A DNA stretch of 50,140 nucleotides from Flavobacterium sp. (GCF_023151265.1 NZ_JAKLJH010000002.1:1-50140), one strand, 5' to 3'. Counted from the first letter of the stretch, positions 5,893-15,101 are shown. The notes: generated by a model from the letters alone, not told the origin. Numbers and translations: made by a program.

Positions 5893-8040
5893 TTACTTCA
5901 CAATTGTCATTTCATCTACAATGTGTTTAGCTCCTGAGAAATTCTCAATTACCCATAACACGTAACGAATATCAACGTTGATTGTTCTTTGTAATTTTTT
6001 GTCAAAGATTACGTCACCAGCCATAGCTTCGATGTTTCCGTCGAATGCTAAACCGATTAATTCTCCTTTTCCGTTTAATACTGGCGAACCTGAATTTCCA
6101 CCTGTGATATCATTATCTGTTAAGAAGTTTACGTGTAAAGAACCATCTTTATCTGCATAACGACCAAAATCTTTAGCAGCGTTCATTTCTAATACTCTTG
6201 TAGGTAAATCAAATTCTAAATCACCTTTTTTGTATTTTTTAACTTGACCAGCCAATGTTGTGTAGTTGTTAATTGTAGCATCATTACGTTTGTCAGCTGG
6301 TAAAGAACGAACTTTTCCATACGTTAAACGTAAAGTTGAATTTGCATCTGGATATTTGATTTCTCCAATTTTAGATTCTCTTAAACCTTCAACTAATAAA
6401 CGGAAAGAAGCACCAAAATCATTTTGAGATTTGATTAATTCTTCACTTCTAAAGCTGTAATGAGTTAATAAGTCATTCGTTAAAACGTAAAGTGGATCGT
6501 TTTTAAGTAACTCTTCAGATGGTAAATCTAAGAAAGCTTTTACTCTATCAACAGAAGTAAAAATACTTAAATCGAATGCTGCGTTTACATATTTAGTAAA
6601 ATCACCATTGTTTTCTGCAGCTAATTTCTCAACCATTGGAGCTAATTTATATCCTGCTTTTTTAGCATATAAATTCAATTGAGCTGCTAAAATATCTTTT
6701 TCAGCTGGAATATGTAATTCACTATGCATTCCTTGAGCCATCTCTAAAATAGCTGGAGCCATTTCTGCTCTCTTAGTAGCATCTGCTTTAGCATAGTTCT
6801 CTAACTGTCTTCCTAAACCTCTACTTACTGTTCCAAAAGCAGAAGTTCTAAATAATTGCATCATATAGTTATCATGACGCGATTTTTCGTTCGTTAAAGC
6901 ATAAAATTTATTGATTGTAGGAACTACATTTCCATATTTTGCTTTATTTTCTGGCTTATTAGCCCATTTGTGGAATTTAGCTTCTTGAGCCGCTTTCGTT
7001 TTAGCAGTACCAAATTTTGATAACGCATCGATCATTCCTTGACGGTTTTTCCAGTAGTTAGCAACTCCTGCAAATTTAGAAGCATAAATAAGGTTTAAAG
7101 CATCAGACTGAACCATGTATTTTTTCATGTTGTCCATTCCGGTTTTAGAACCTTCAACCCAAGCTGGATAAGCAAATTTTACGTTTTGCTCAATACCACC
7201 TGCTGGCATCCAACGGTTAGTTCTACCTGGATAACCTAAAATCATTGCGAAGTCATTTTCTTTAACTCCACCAATGTTTACTGGTAAATAATGTTTTGGT
7301 TTTAAAGGAACGTTGTTTGTAGAGTATTCAGCTGGATTACCGTTTGCATCAGCATACACTCTAAACATAGAGAAATCTGCTGTATGACGTGGCCATTCCC
7401 AGTTGTCTGTATCACCACCAAATTTTCCTAAACTTTCTGGTGGAGTTCCTACTAAACGAACGTCTTTGTAATCTTGGTAAACGAAATAGTAATATTCATT
7501 TCCTTGGAAAAATGGACGAACAGAAACTGTATATTTTCCTCCTTCGTTGTTTTCTTTTTCAATTTTAGCGATTTCAGCATTGATAGCTTTTTCTCTATCT
7601 GCTTCGCTCATACTTGGATTAACTACAGATAAAATTCTTTTTGTACAATCATCCATACGAACAAAGAAACGCACATATAAACTTGATGGTTTTAATTCAT
7701 CAGCTCTGTTTTTTGCCCAATATCCATTTTTTAAATAGTTTTTTTCTGCTGAAGATAATTCTGCAATGGCATCGTATCCACAGTGGTGATTGGTTAAAAC
7801 TAATCCGTCTTTTGAAATCATTTCAGCTGTACATCCACCGTTAAATTGTACAATTGCATCTTTTAAACTGTGATTGTTGATACTGTAGATTTCTTCGGCT
7901 GTTAATTGCAAGCCCATTTTTTGCATGTCGCGGTGATTTAAACGCTCTATGAACATTAAAAACCACATTCCTTCATCCGCTTTTACCGAAGCTGGCACAA
8001 GCATTATTGCAGAAACGACAAATAATAATAATTTTTTCAT
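5893..8040 (-). CDS. S46 family dipeptidyl-peptidase, DPP7-like
   Basis: 715 residues; signal peptide 1-21 (ending VPASVKA), so exported. S46 peptidases remove dipeptides from peptide N-termini in the periplasm and feed amino-acid-using Bacteroidetes. The chymotrypsin-fold triad is visible: H86 (NHHCG), D222 (RHTADFSMF) and S650 (GGNSGSP). The specificity position in LAFDGN (G668) is glycine, as in DPP7 (hydrophobic P1), whereas DPP11 has arginine there (Asp/Glu P1); this rests on recalled family sequences. The C-terminus (INVDIRYVLWVIENF, IVDEMTIVK) is typical. It has its own terminator. A -7-like TATATTCG box lies 30 bases upstream. No T9SS tail is present. Confidence 0.94.
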   Translation of the reverse strand: MKKLLLFVVSAIMLVPASVKADEGMWFLMFIERLNHRDMQKMGLQLTAEEIYSINNHSLKDAIVQFNGGCTAEMISKDGLVLTNHHCGYDAIAELSSAEKNYLKNGYWAKNRADELKPSSLYVRFFVRMDDCTKRILSVVNPSMSEADREKAINAEIAKIEKENNEGGKYTVSVRPFFQGNEYYYFVYQDYKDVRLVGTPPESLGKFGGDTDNWEWPRHTADFSMFRVYADANGNPAEYSTNNVPLKPKHYLPVNIGGVKENDFAMILGYPGRTNRWMPAGGIEQNVKFAYPAWVEGSKTGMDNMKKYMVQSDALNLIYASKFAGVANYWKNRQGMIDALSKFGTAKTKAAQEAKFHKWANKPENKAKYGNVVPTINKFYALTNEKSRHDNYMMQLFRTSAFGTVSRGLGRQLENYAKADATKRAEMAPAILEMAQGMHSELHIPAEKDILAAQLNLYAKKAGYKLAPMVEKLAAENNGDFTKYVNAAFDLSIFTSVDRVKAFLDLPSEELLKNDPLYVLTNDLLTHYSFRSEELIKSQNDFGASFRLLVEGLRESKIGEIKYPDANSTLRLTYGKVRSLPADKRNDATINNYTTLAGQVKKYKKGDLEFDLPTRVLEMNAAKDFGRYADKDGSLHVNFLTDNDITGGNSGSPVLNGKGELIGLAFDGNIEAMAGDVIFDKKLQRTINVDIRYVLWVIENFSGAKHIVDEMTIVK

Positions 8041-8070
8041 AATAAATCTGTGTTCTTTTGATTTGTGTGG

Positions 8071-8078
8071 CGAATATA
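8071..8078 (-). promoter_or_regulatory. Possible -7 element (TATATTCG) of the S46 gene
   Basis: The minus strand reads TATATTCG, one base from TAnnTTTG, with 30 bases between it and the ATG. The identical octamer stands in front of the next secreted peptidase gene (9495-9502). No TTG is seen at the right distance here. Confidence 0.35.
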
Positions 8079-8171
8079 CTTAAAAATACGATTTCGTTAA
8101 AATTATCATTTCAAAATCAAGTTAGATTAAAGCAATTTTAACTTTTTATTACAATAACTGCATTAAAAACA

Positions 8172-8202
8172 AAAAAGCACCTTCAAATAGAAGATGCTTT
8201 TT
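8172..8202 (-). terminator. Terminator after the M43 peptidase gene
   Basis: A 13-bp stem with one mismatch (AAAAAGCACCTTC and GAAGATGCTTTTT), 5-base loop, ending in a T-run on the minus strand, 20 bases past the M43 stop codon. Confidence 0.8.
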
Positions 8203-8222
8203 CTTACTTTTATTAAACTCGT

Positions 8223-9470
8223 TTATTGAACAAGTACTTTTTTTGTTGTGATAAAGTCATCCGATTTAATTGTTACAAAATAAACTCCAGCTGCAGTAGC
8301 GCTTAAATTCATTTCTTGACTCAGACTACTATTTCCTGAATATTTATTTTCAAAAACAATTCTTCCTGAATGATCAAAAATCTGAATAGAATAATCGTTT
8401 ACAATTTCTGAAAACTGAATGTTAAAAGAACCTTTGTTAGGATTTGGATAAATTACGAAACTATTTTTATCAAAATCTCCATTAGACAACAAAGTATCCT
8501 GATTAAAAGAAGAAGCAATTACATTTAAATGAGCTTGCATACGAGTAGCCTGACCTTGTGTCAACATATACATACAAGAATCATTGGTATAATCCATGTA
8601 ATTCATAGTCAATTCTCTTGGCGTACCAGAACAAGTAGACAAATGTGAAATAGCAGGACAACCACCATTTGAAGTATTATGTTGTGGAGTATCTGCAACA
8701 CCATCATTACCACAAGTAGCATCTCCCCAAATATGGTTCAAATTCAAATAATGCCCTAATTCATGCGTTAAAGTTCTTCCTAAATTATAAGGCGCTCCAG
8801 GAACAAAACCTGTACATCCAGCTCCTGATCCAAAGGCTGAACTATTAATAAATACTGCAGCTCCATCCGCTGGCGACGACCCTAAATAAGCGTATCCTAG
8901 CGTTCCTCCAGATAAATTTTTAACAACAAGGTTTAAATATCCTGCCCAATCTGGATCCCAATCTCCATCAGGACCACCACCAAACGCCTGTCTAAAGGTA
9001 ACCGCTAAAGCTCCGTTAGCCAAACCAGTACTAGCTGGATGATTTCCATTTGCAATTTCAAAACTAACATCTAAAGCACCAGTATTAACTCCTGGAAAAA
9101 AAGCTCCTGTACTACTTGTCCAAATAGATAAATCTGAATTTGTAGCATTGAAATCAGCGTTTAAAATATCGACCTGATTTTGAGCCAAATTTCTCAAACA
9201 TTGTTTTTCAGATTCTGTTAAAGTTGCACTAGCAGAAGGAAAATGAACAGCAACTGGTATTCTCAGGGTTACTCTTCTATGGGTTCCATTTGGAATTTCA
9301 TTTGAAAGACGCTCGAATTCTGTCTCAAATAATCTTTTGTGACTATCGTAAATAGCTTTCATCCTAGGATTATTTGAAAGCTCTTCCATTTTCTCTGTTG
9401 CAGCACAACTTCTCTCTTGAGAGAAACCAATTTGAGCAACCAATAAAACTAATAGTAATTTGATTTTCAT
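8223..9470 (-). CDS. M43 family zinc metalloprotease with T9SS sorting domain
   Basis: 415 residues, exported: signal peptide 1-18 (LLVLLVAQIGFSQ), pro-region to about 70, then a cytophagalysin/pappalysin-type domain. The zinc motif HELGHYLNLNH is at 236-246 (H236, E237, H240, H246) and the Met-turn MNYMDY starts near 289. Cysteines after the zinc site (CGNDGVADTPQH, GGCPAISHLSTCSG) match M43B proteins. Residues 338-415 (FVIYPNPNKGSFNIQF, YSIQIFDHSGR, AAGVYFVTIKSDDF, TTKKVLVQ) are a type A T9SS C-terminal domain, so it should be secreted by the system to which the porU and porV products in this window belong. Own promoter and terminator. Confidence 0.94.
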   Translation of the reverse strand: MKIKLLLVLLVAQIGFSQERSCAATEKMEELSNNPRMKAIYDSHKRLFETEFERLSNEIPNGTHRRVTLRIPVAVHFPSASATLTESEKQCLRNLAQNQVDILNADFNATNSDLSIWTSSTGAFFPGVNTGALDVSFEIANGNHPASTGLANGALAVTFRQAFGGGPDGDWDPDWAGYLNLVVKNLSGGTLGYAYLGSSPADGAAVFINSSAFGSGAGCTGFVPGAPYNLGRTLTHELGHYLNLNHIWGDATCGNDGVADTPQHNTSNGGCPAISHLSTCSGTPRELTMNYMDYTNDSCMYMLTQGQATRMQAHLNVIASSFNQDTLLSNGDFDKNSFVIYPNPNKGSFNIQFSEIVNDYSIQIFDHSGRIVFENKYSGNSSLSQEMNLSATAAGVYFVTIKSDDFITTKKVLVQ

Positions 9471-9494
9471 TTTATTAAATTTGGGTTAACTGTG

Positions 9495-9524
9495 CGAATA
9501 TAATCTTTATCAACAAAAAAACAA
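9495..9524 (-). promoter_or_regulatory. Promoter of the M43 peptidase gene
   Basis: On the minus strand TTG (9524-9522), 19 bases, then TATATTCG (9502-9495), with 24 bases to the ATG at 9470. Spacing fits the Bacteroidetes -33/-7 rule; the -7 box has TTCG in place of TTTG. Confidence 0.55.
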
Positions 9525-9615
9525 CAATAAATTAAAATTTTGTTAAAAAAAGTTAAACAGCAAATCCAAATCACCTAAACCAATAGTAATCAACAATATG
9601 AATATCCAAATATTT

Positions 9616-10626
9616 TTATTTTTCTTCTACATTCAACATTTGCCACAGTTTGTCTTTCAACTCTTGTAAACCTTGTTGAGCTACAGAAGAAATGAACATA
9701 TAAGGTGTTCCTTTAAATTCTTTGTCCAATTGTTTTTTTAATTCTGCTTTTAATTCATCGTCTAACATATCGCATTTTGAAATCACAATCAAACGATCTT
9801 TGTCAAGCATTTCTGGATTATAACGACGTAATTCGTCTAACAGAATTTCGTATTCTTTCTTAATATCATCAGCATCAGCAGGAACTAAAAATAACAAAGT
9901 TGAATTACGCTCAATATGACGCAAGAAATAATGACCTAAACCTTTCCCTTCTGCTGCACCTTCAATAATTCCAGGAATATCAGCCATTACAAACGATTGA
10001 AAATCTCTGTACGCTACAATTCCTAAATTAGGTTTTAAAGTCGTAAACGGATAATCCGCAATTTTTGGCTTAGCTGAAGTTAAAACAGAAAGTAACGTTG
10101 ATTTTCCTGCATTTGGGAAACCTACCAAACCTACATCTGCTAATACTTTTAATTCTAAAGTAACGTCAACTTCTTTTACAGGCATACCAGGCTGAGCATA
10201 ACGAGGTGTTTGGTTGGTTGAACTTCTAAAATGCCAGTTTCCTAATCCTCCTTTTCCTCCTTCTGCTAAAATTCGAACCTCATCGTGTTCTGTAATTTCG
10301 AACAAAACATCACCCGTTTCTTGATCTTTTACAACCGTTCCTAATGGTACTTCAATGTATTTATCTTCTCCATCATGACCTGTACTTCTTGAACTTCCTC
10401 CATCGCCACCATGACCAGCACGCATGTGTTTCAAAAATTTCAAGTGGAATAAAGTCCAAAGATTTTTATTCCCTTTAATATATACGTGTCCACCGCGACC
10501 ACCATCTCCACCATCGGGCCCACCTTTTTCAATAAATTTTTCTCTGTGTAAATGCGACGACCCTTTTCCTCCCTTTCCGGAAGAAACATATATTTTTACG
10601 TAGTCTACAAAATTTCCTTCTGTCAT
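9616..10626 (-). CDS. obg: Obg family ribosome-associated GTPase
   Basis: 336 residues. The glycine-rich Obg fold occupies 1-160 ([36 protein letters not shown]) and the GTPase domain 161-336: G1 GFPNAGKST at 169-177, TT switch in PFTTLKPN, G3 [11 protein letters not shown]4 as SKCD, G5-like SSVAQQG. The C-terminal Obg extension of some species is absent, which is normal for this length. Obg proteins act in late 50S assembly and the stringent response. The start is 8 bases after the stop of the CNNM gene, so the two are probably co-transcribed. Confidence 0.96.
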   Translation of the reverse strand: MTEGNFVDYVKIYVSSGKGGKGSSHLHREKFIEKGGPDGGDGGRGGHVYIKGNKNLWTLFHLKFLKHMRAGHGGDGGSSRSTGHDGEDKYIEVPLGTVVKDQETGDVLFEITEHDEVRILAEGGKGGLGNWHFRSSTNQTPRYAQPGMPVKEVDVTLELKVLADVGLVGFPNAGKSTLLSVLTSAKPKIADYPFTTLKPNLGIVAYRDFQSFVMADIPGIIEGAAEGKGLGHYFLRHIERNSTLLFLVPADADDIKKEYEILLDELRRYNPEMLDKDRLIVISKCDMLDDELKAELKKQLDKEFKGTPYMFISSVAQQGLQELKDKLWQMLNVEEK

Positions 10627-10634
10627 CTTTTCTT

Positions 10635-11909
10635 TTATTCTTTTAAATTGGTAATTAAAACTTTATCAATTTTAACACCGTCCATATCGATAACTTCGAA
10701 CTCTAGTTTGTTCCAAATTAACTTTTGTCCTTGTTTTGGGATTACTCCTAATTCTGTTATGATTAATCCACTTACTGTTGTTACTTCGTAATCTCCTATT
10801 AACTCATCCATATCGAAATAAGTTAAGAAATCGTGCAGCGAATAATGTCCATCAACTAACCATGAACCGTCTTCTCTTGCTACAATTTTAAATTCGTCTT
10901 CATAGAAATCAGCCGCATCTCCTACTAACGCTTCTAAAATATCATTCAATGTAATTATTCCTTGAAAAACTCCATGTTCATCAGTAACCAAAGCATAATG
11001 CACTTTTGAAATTTTAAAATTTTCTAATGCTTTATATGCTGATGTATGTTCAATGAAATAAACCGGTTCTCTGGTAATTGCTTTTAAATCGAAATTGCCT
11101 TTTTCGAAATTAGAAAACAAATCTTTCAACAAAACAATCCCTTCTACATCGTCTAAATTATCCGCACATACCGGATAAACCGAATGCAATTCATCTAAAA
11201 CTTTTGCTTTAATTTCTTCAATTGAATCTTCGTAAGACAAATACACAATTGAATTTCGGTGCGTCATTAACGAATTGACTTTTCTATCGCCAATATGAAA
11301 AACACGTTCTACAATATCTTGCTCAATTTCTTGAACTTCACCAACTTCAGTTCCTTCTTTAATAATGGCTTTGATTTCTTCTTCCGTAACTTTTCCGTCA
11401 GCTGTTGGTTTTATTTGAAGCAACTTCAATAAAAATTCAGTTGAAGTAGTTAACATCCATATAAAAGGCATCGTTACCGTGGAAACTAACTTCATTGGAA
11501 CAGCGACTGCTTTTGCAATTCCTTCAGGATAATTCAATCCGATTCTTTTTGGCAACAATTCTCCTAAAACTAAAGAGAAAAACGTTAATACCACAACCAC
11601 AATTCCAACGGCAATAGATTCCGAATACGGTTTTAATGCTTCAAAAGTGGCTACAAAATTTTGAACATCTGTAGTGATTTTATCTCCTGAATAAATACCT
11701 GTTAAAATCCCAATTAAAGTGATTCCGATTTGAACGGTTGATAAAAATTCGTTTGGCGAATTGGCTAGATCTAATGCTACTTTCGCATTTTTATTCCCTT
11801 TTTTAGCTGCAGTTTCTAGTCGATTCTTTCTAGCCGAAATCAATGCGATTTCCGACATTGAGAAAACACCGTTTAAAAGAATCAAAAAGAGAATGATTAA
11901 AATTTCCAT
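10635..11909 (-). CDS. CNNM/CBS domain membrane protein (HlyC/CorC family)
   Basis: 424 residues. An N-terminal DUF21/CNNM transmembrane domain (about 1-185, four hydrophobic segments, starting [21 protein letters not shown]) is followed by a CBS pair (about 200-325; [19 protein letters not shown] is the characteristic join) and a CorC_HlyC domain (about 340-424; [26 protein letters not shown]). Related proteins take part in Mg2+ or Co2+ transport; haemolysin labels are historical. Paralogues such as GldE share this layout, but nothing here identifies it as GldE. It lies between a hairpin terminator (11924-11964) and obg. Confidence 0.9.
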   Translation of the reverse strand: MEILIILFLILLNGVFSMSEIALISARKNRLETAAKKGNKNAKVALDLANSPNEFLSTVQIGITLIGILTGIYSGDKITTDVQNFVATFEALKPYSESIAVGIVVVVLTFFSLVLGELLPKRIGLNYPEGIAKAVAVPMKLVSTVTMPFIWMLTTSTEFLLKLLQIKPTADGKVTEEEIKAIIKEGTEVGEVQEIEQDIVERVFHIGDRKVNSLMTHRNSIVYLSYEDSIEEIKAKVLDELHSVYPVCADNLDDVEGIVLLKDLFSNFEKGNFDLKAITREPVYFIEHTSAYKALENFKISKVHYALVTDEHGVFQGIITLNDILEALVGDAADFYEDEFKIVAREDGSWLVDGHYSLHDFLTYFDMDELIGDYEVTTVSGLIITELGVIPKQGQKLIWNKLEFEVIDMDGVKIDKVLITNLKE

Positions 11910-11923
11910 AGTTAAAATTATAA

Positions 11924-11964
11924 AAAAAGAGCTAAAATCCCAAATTACGGAAATAGCTCCTTTT
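11924..11964 (-). terminator. Probable terminator between adk and the CNNM gene
   Basis: Stem AAAAAGAGCTA / TAGCTCCTTTT (11 bp, one mismatch) with a 19-base loop, followed on the minus strand by a T-run. It sits after adk and just before the CNNM start. Confidence 0.55.
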
Positions 11965-12028
11965 CTGTGTGCAAATATCGAAAAAAAAAATGAAAGCCCG
12001 AAATTTATATCAAAGCCTTATTTTTCAA

Positions 12029-12601
12029 TTAAAATGTATCTAAAACCAAACTTAATCTTTCAGTTACTTCTTCAATAGATCCAATACCATCGACTGCGTA
12101 AAATTTGTGTTGCGCTTTATAATAATCCATTAATGGCGCGGTTTTTTCGTTGTATTCTTGGTAACGATTTCTGATTTTTTCTTCGTCTTGATCGTCTGGT
12201 CTTCCTGAAGTTTTTCCTCTTTCTAGCAAACGTTGCACTAAGATTTCATCATTCGCTTCTAAAGCTACTGTTGCAGTAATTTCTTGATTTTTACCTTCTA
12301 AGAACTTATCCAAAGCTTCTGCTTGCGCAATTGTTCTTGGAAAACCATCAAATAAAAAACCTGCTGCTTGTGGATTTTTATCCACTTCGCTTTGCAACAT
12401 TTTAATCGTTACTTCATCTGGAACCAAATCACCTTTATCCATAAAAGTTTTAGCTAATCTTCCTAATTCCGTGTCGTTTTTAATATTGAATCTAAAAATA
12501 TCACCAGTAGATAAATGTACTAAATTGTATTTATGCTTTAAAAAATCGGCTTGCGTTCCTTTCCCTGCTCCTGGCTTACCAAATAATACGATATTGATCA
12601 T
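12029..12601 (-). CDS. adk: Adenylate kinase
   Basis: 190 residues. The P-loop GKPGAGKGTQ is at 8-17, the AMP-site region LSTGDIFR follows, then FDGFPRTIAQAEALD and the Arg-rich lid/closing part RLLERGKTSGRPDDQDEEKIRNR. It is the short form without a zinc-finger lid, common in Bacteroidetes. Catalyses ATP + AMP to 2 ADP in the cytoplasm. It starts 30 bases after the hpt stop codon, so hpt-adk form one purine-nucleotide operon. In some Bacteroidetes these activities are fused; here they are separate. Confidence 0.97.
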   Translation of the reverse strand: MINIVLFGKPGAGKGTQADFLKHKYNLVHLSTGDIFRFNIKNDTELGRLAKTFMDKGDLVPDEVTIKMLQSEVDKNPQAAGFLFDGFPRTIAQAEALDKFLEGKNQEITATVALEANDEILVQRLLERGKTSGRPDDQDEEKIRNRYQEYNEKTAPLMDYYKAQHKFYAVDGIGSIEEVTERLSLVLDTF

Positions 12602-12631
12602 TGTTTTGTTATGTTAAGTTGTAATAGTTAG

Positions 12632-13162
12632 TTATTCTGATAATTGATATATGTCTTTTAAATTTCTTCCTAAACCATCGTAGTCTAAACCATATCCTAC
12701 TATAAATTTATTTGGAATTCGAATGCCCACATAATCTAATTTGATGTCTTTTGTATAGGCTTCCGGTTTTAAGAATAAAGTAGCAATTTTGAAATGTTTC
12801 ACATTGTGTTGCTTCATAATTGCTTTTAACTCTTCAATCGTATTTCCAGTATCTACAATATCTTCCACAATAATTACAGAACGACCTTCTAAACTTTGGT
12901 TCAAACCAATCAGTTCTTTTACTTCATTTGTAGTTTGCATTCCTTCATACGAAGCCATTTTTACAAACGAAACTTCGCAATTGTGACTGTATTTTTTTAA
13001 TAAATCAGCCACGACCATAAAAGCGCCATTCAAAACTCCAATAAAAACAGGAACATCATCACAAAAATCGTCTTCAATTTGTTTGACCATGTTTTCTATG
13101 GCGAAGTTAATTTCCTCTCCCGAGATAAAAACTTCAAATTTCTTATCGTGTAGTTGTATCAC
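12632..13162 (-). CDS. hpt: Hypoxanthine phosphoribosyltransferase
   Basis: 176 residues. Type I phosphoribosyltransferase with the PRPP-binding motif VIIVEDIVDTGNT (96-108), the flexible-loop region VKMASYEGMQTT and the purine-stacking end KPEAYTKDIKLDYVGIRIPNKFIVGYGLDYDG. It salvages hypoxanthine or guanine to IMP or GMP. First gene of the hpt-adk unit, with a good promoter at 13189-13220. Divergent from the helical-repeat gene at 13260. Confidence 0.96.
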   Translation of the reverse strand: MIQLHDKKFEVFISGEEINFAIENMVKQIEDDFCDDVPVFIGVLNGAFMVVADLLKKYSHNCEVSFVKMASYEGMQTTNEVKELIGLNQSLEGRSVIIVEDIVDTGNTIEELKAIMKQHNVKHFKIATLFLKPEAYTKDIKLDYVGIRIPNKFIVGYGLDYDGLGRNLKDIYQLSE

Positions 13163-13188
13163 TTTTTGTTAGATTTAGAAATAAACAA

Positions 13189-13220
13189 CAAATTTAAGAA
13201 AGTCAAATGAATAGCTACAA
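13189..13220 (-). promoter_or_regulatory. Promoter of hpt-adk
   Basis: On the minus strand TTG (13220-13218), 21 bases, TAAATTTG (13196-13189), with 26 bases to the hpt ATG. Both elements match the Bacteroidetes consensus. Confidence 0.65.
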
Positions 13221-13259
13221 AGTATTTCAACTTTTTTGCAAATTTGATATATTTACCGA

Positions 13260-13808
13260 ATGAAAAGCCAAATGTATCAGAAAATCGAAGAAAGTACTTG
13301 TCATGTAGCTAGTCGAAAAATGGTAAGCAATTTTGCCATGAAAGATGAAAAAAATCTTAGTGAAATGATTGAATTAGCTTTTGACATCCATCATGAATTA
13401 CATGTAAAAGCATTTTGGAGTTTGGATTTGGTTTGTGAAAAGAAATTAAAACAATTTATTCCTTATATTGAAGATTTCTGTACCATTCTTCCAAAAATAA
13501 AAGATGATTCTGCATTGCGACCAGCAACTAAAATAGCATTCTTTTTAGCGAAAAGCAATCACAGAAAAAACGGCATTTCTCTCACACAAGAACAAGAACA
13601 CAATTTAATCGAAGCCTCAATTGATCGATTGATTCAAGACGAAAAAGTTGCCGCAAAAGTGTATGCGATGAAAGCACTTTTTGTATTAGGAAAGAAATAC
13701 GATTGGGTTCACGATGAATTAAAAACCATTATTTCTCAAGATTATTCGAATCACAGTGCAGCTTACCAAGCGGCAACTCGAAATCTTTTGAAAAAACTCA
13801 ACAAGTAA
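13260..13808 (+). CDS. Helical-repeat (HEAT-like) protein of unknown function
   Basis: 182 residues, no signal peptide or membrane segment. The sequence is almost wholly helical: amphipathic helices such as LSEMIELAFDIHHELHVKAF, VAAKVYAMKALFVLGK and SAAYQAATRNLLKKLNK look like HEAT-type repeats. I do not see the fumarase/aspartase signature needed for adenylosuccinate lyase, a name that similar short proteins beside purK may carry in databases. The gene lies between hpt-adk and purK, all purine genes, so a link with purine metabolism is possible only by position. It ends about 70 bases before the purK ATG. Function unknown. Confidence 0.75.
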   Translation: MKSQMYQKIEESTCHVASRKMVSNFAMKDEKNLSEMIELAFDIHHELHVKAFWSLDLVCEKKLKQFIPYIEDFCTILPKIKDDSALRPATKIAFFLAKSNHRKNGISLTQEQEHNLIEASIDRLIQDEKVAAKVYAMKALFVLGKKYDWVHDELKTIISQDYSNHSAAYQAATRNLLKKLNK

Positions 13809-13810
13809 CA

Positions 13811-13843
13811 AATTGTTAATTATCAATTGTTAATTATCAATTG
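13811..13843. repeat. AATTGTTAATTATC tandem repeat upstream of purK
   Basis: The 14-base unit AATTGTTAATTATC occurs twice head to tail and begins a third time (AATTGT). It overlaps the -33 position of the purK promoter, so it is either an operator-like iteron or another spacer repeat. Confidence 0.6.
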
Positions 13844-13857
13844 TCTGAGTATCTTTG
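13827..13857 (+). promoter_or_regulatory. Promoter of purK
   Basis: TTG (13827-13829), 20 bases, TATCTTTG (13850-13857), an excellent Bacteroidetes promoter. It rules out the in-frame TTG at 13855 as a start, because that codon lies inside the -7 box. The ATG at 13879 then has a short leader of about 15 bases. Confidence 0.75.
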
Positions 13858-13878
13858 CGCAAACAACAACACAACAAA

Positions 13879-15036
13879 ATGAATTATTTTTCTTCTGATT
13901 TTAAATTGGGAATTTTAGGAGGAGGTCAATTAGGAAAAATGCTTTTGACTGAAACTCGAAAATTCGATATTCAAACTTTAGTTTTAGAACCAAGCGAAGA
14001 AGCTCCCGCACGATACAGTTGCAACGGATTTTACAAAGGCAGTTTAATGGATTTTGACACCGTTTACCAATTTGGCAAGATGGTCAATTTGTTAACTATC
14101 GAAATTGAAAATGTAAACCTAGATGCTTTAGACAAATTGGAAGAAGAAGGATTACCGATTTATCCTTCGCCAAAAACCTTGCGTTTGATTCAAAACAAAG
14201 GAAAACAAAAAGATTATTACGTTTCAAACGATATTCCCACTTCGCCACACCAACGTTTTGTTGACTTAAACGATTTAAGAAACGCTTTAGCGAAAGACGA
14301 ATTAGAATTTCCATTCGTTTGGAAATGCGCTCAGTTTGGTTACGATGGCAATGGCGTTAAAATTTGTCGCTCCTCATTAGATTTGGTAAAACTTCCTGAT
14401 GTAGAATGTATTGCAGAAGAAATGGTTCCGTTTAAAAATGAATTGGCGGTAATTGTAGCACGTTCTGTTTCTGGAGAAGTGAAAACCTATCCAGTAGTAG
14501 AAATGGAATTTCATCCTGAAGCGAATCAAGTGGAATATGTAATTTGTCCCGCTCGAATTGATGAAAAAGTAGCACAAAAAGCTACAGAAGTTGCTTTAAA
14601 AGTTTCAGAAGCTTTTAATCACGTTGGATTATTGGCGGTTGAAATGTTTCAAACAGCAGACGATGAAATTTTGGTAAACGAAGTTGCTCCTCGCCCACAC
14701 AATTCTGGACATTATTCGATTGAAGCGAGTTATACTTCGCAATTTGAAAACCATTTACGTGCGATTTTAAACTTACCTTTAGGAAACACCGATAGCAAAG
14801 TTGCCGGAATTATGGTAAATTTGGTTGGTGAAGAAGGTTATTCTGGACAAGTAGTTTACGAAAACATAGAAAAAATCATGGCAATCGACGGCGTAACGCC
14901 ACACATTTACGGAAAAAGAGAAACCCGACCTTTCCGAAAAATGGGACACGTTACAATTGTAAATGAAGATATGACAGAAGCAAGAAGAATTGCTGAGGAA
15001 GTGAAGAATTCTATAAGAGTAATCAGTGTTCAGTAA
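13879..15036 (+). CDS. purK: N5-carboxyaminoimidazole ribonucleotide synthase
   Basis: PurK, 385 residues from the ATG at 13879. ATP-grasp enzyme that makes N5-CAIR from AIR, bicarbonate and ATP in purine synthesis. The N-terminal LGILGGGQLGKML (about 10-22), the ATP-grasp core (FVWKCAQFGYDGNGV, ECIAEEMVPFKNELAVIVAR) and the catalytic EVAPRPHNSGHYSIEA are all present, with the C-terminal HIYGKRETRPFRKMGHVT. purE follows after 73 bases, the usual pairing. The MNYFSSDFKLGILGGG start fits both the promoter and the family. Confidence 0.97.
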   Translation: MNYFSSDFKLGILGGGQLGKMLLTETRKFDIQTLVLEPSEEAPARYSCNGFYKGSLMDFDTVYQFGKMVNLLTIEIENVNLDALDKLEEEGLPIYPSPKTLRLIQNKGKQKDYYVSNDIPTSPHQRFVDLNDLRNALAKDELEFPFVWKCAQFGYDGNGVKICRSSLDLVKLPDVECIAEEMVPFKNELAVIVARSVSGEVKTYPVVEMEFHPEANQVEYVICPARIDEKVAQKATEVALKVSEAFNHVGLLAVEMFQTADDEILVNEVAPRPHNSGHYSIEASYTSQFENHLRAILNLPLGNTDSKVAGIMVNLVGEEGYSGQVVYENIEKIMAIDGVTPHIYGKRETRPFRKMGHVTIVNEDMTEARRIAEEVKNSIRVISVQ

Positions 15037-15076
15037 CAGTAATAAGTCTTAGTTGGTAGTTTTGAAAACTAAATTA

Positions 15077-15101
15077 ACTTGAAACCTTAAACTTGAAACA
15101 A
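15077..15101. repeat. CTTGAAACCT..CTTGAAAC spacer repeat
   Basis: The purK-purE gap contains ACTTGAAACCTTAAACTTGAAAC. The same iterated unit appears at 24363-24380 and as an inverted pair at 25968-26045, so it is a dispersed spacer family. Confidence 0.55.

Noticed and set aside
13260..13808. Adenylosuccinate lyase
   Set aside because: The protein is far too short and lacks the fumarase/aspartase signature loop; only its position near purK suggests the name.
13855..13878. Longer PurK start at an in-frame TTG
   Set aside because: The TTG is part of the -7 promoter box TATCTTTG, so it would not be in the mRNA; the ATG at 13879 matches family starts.
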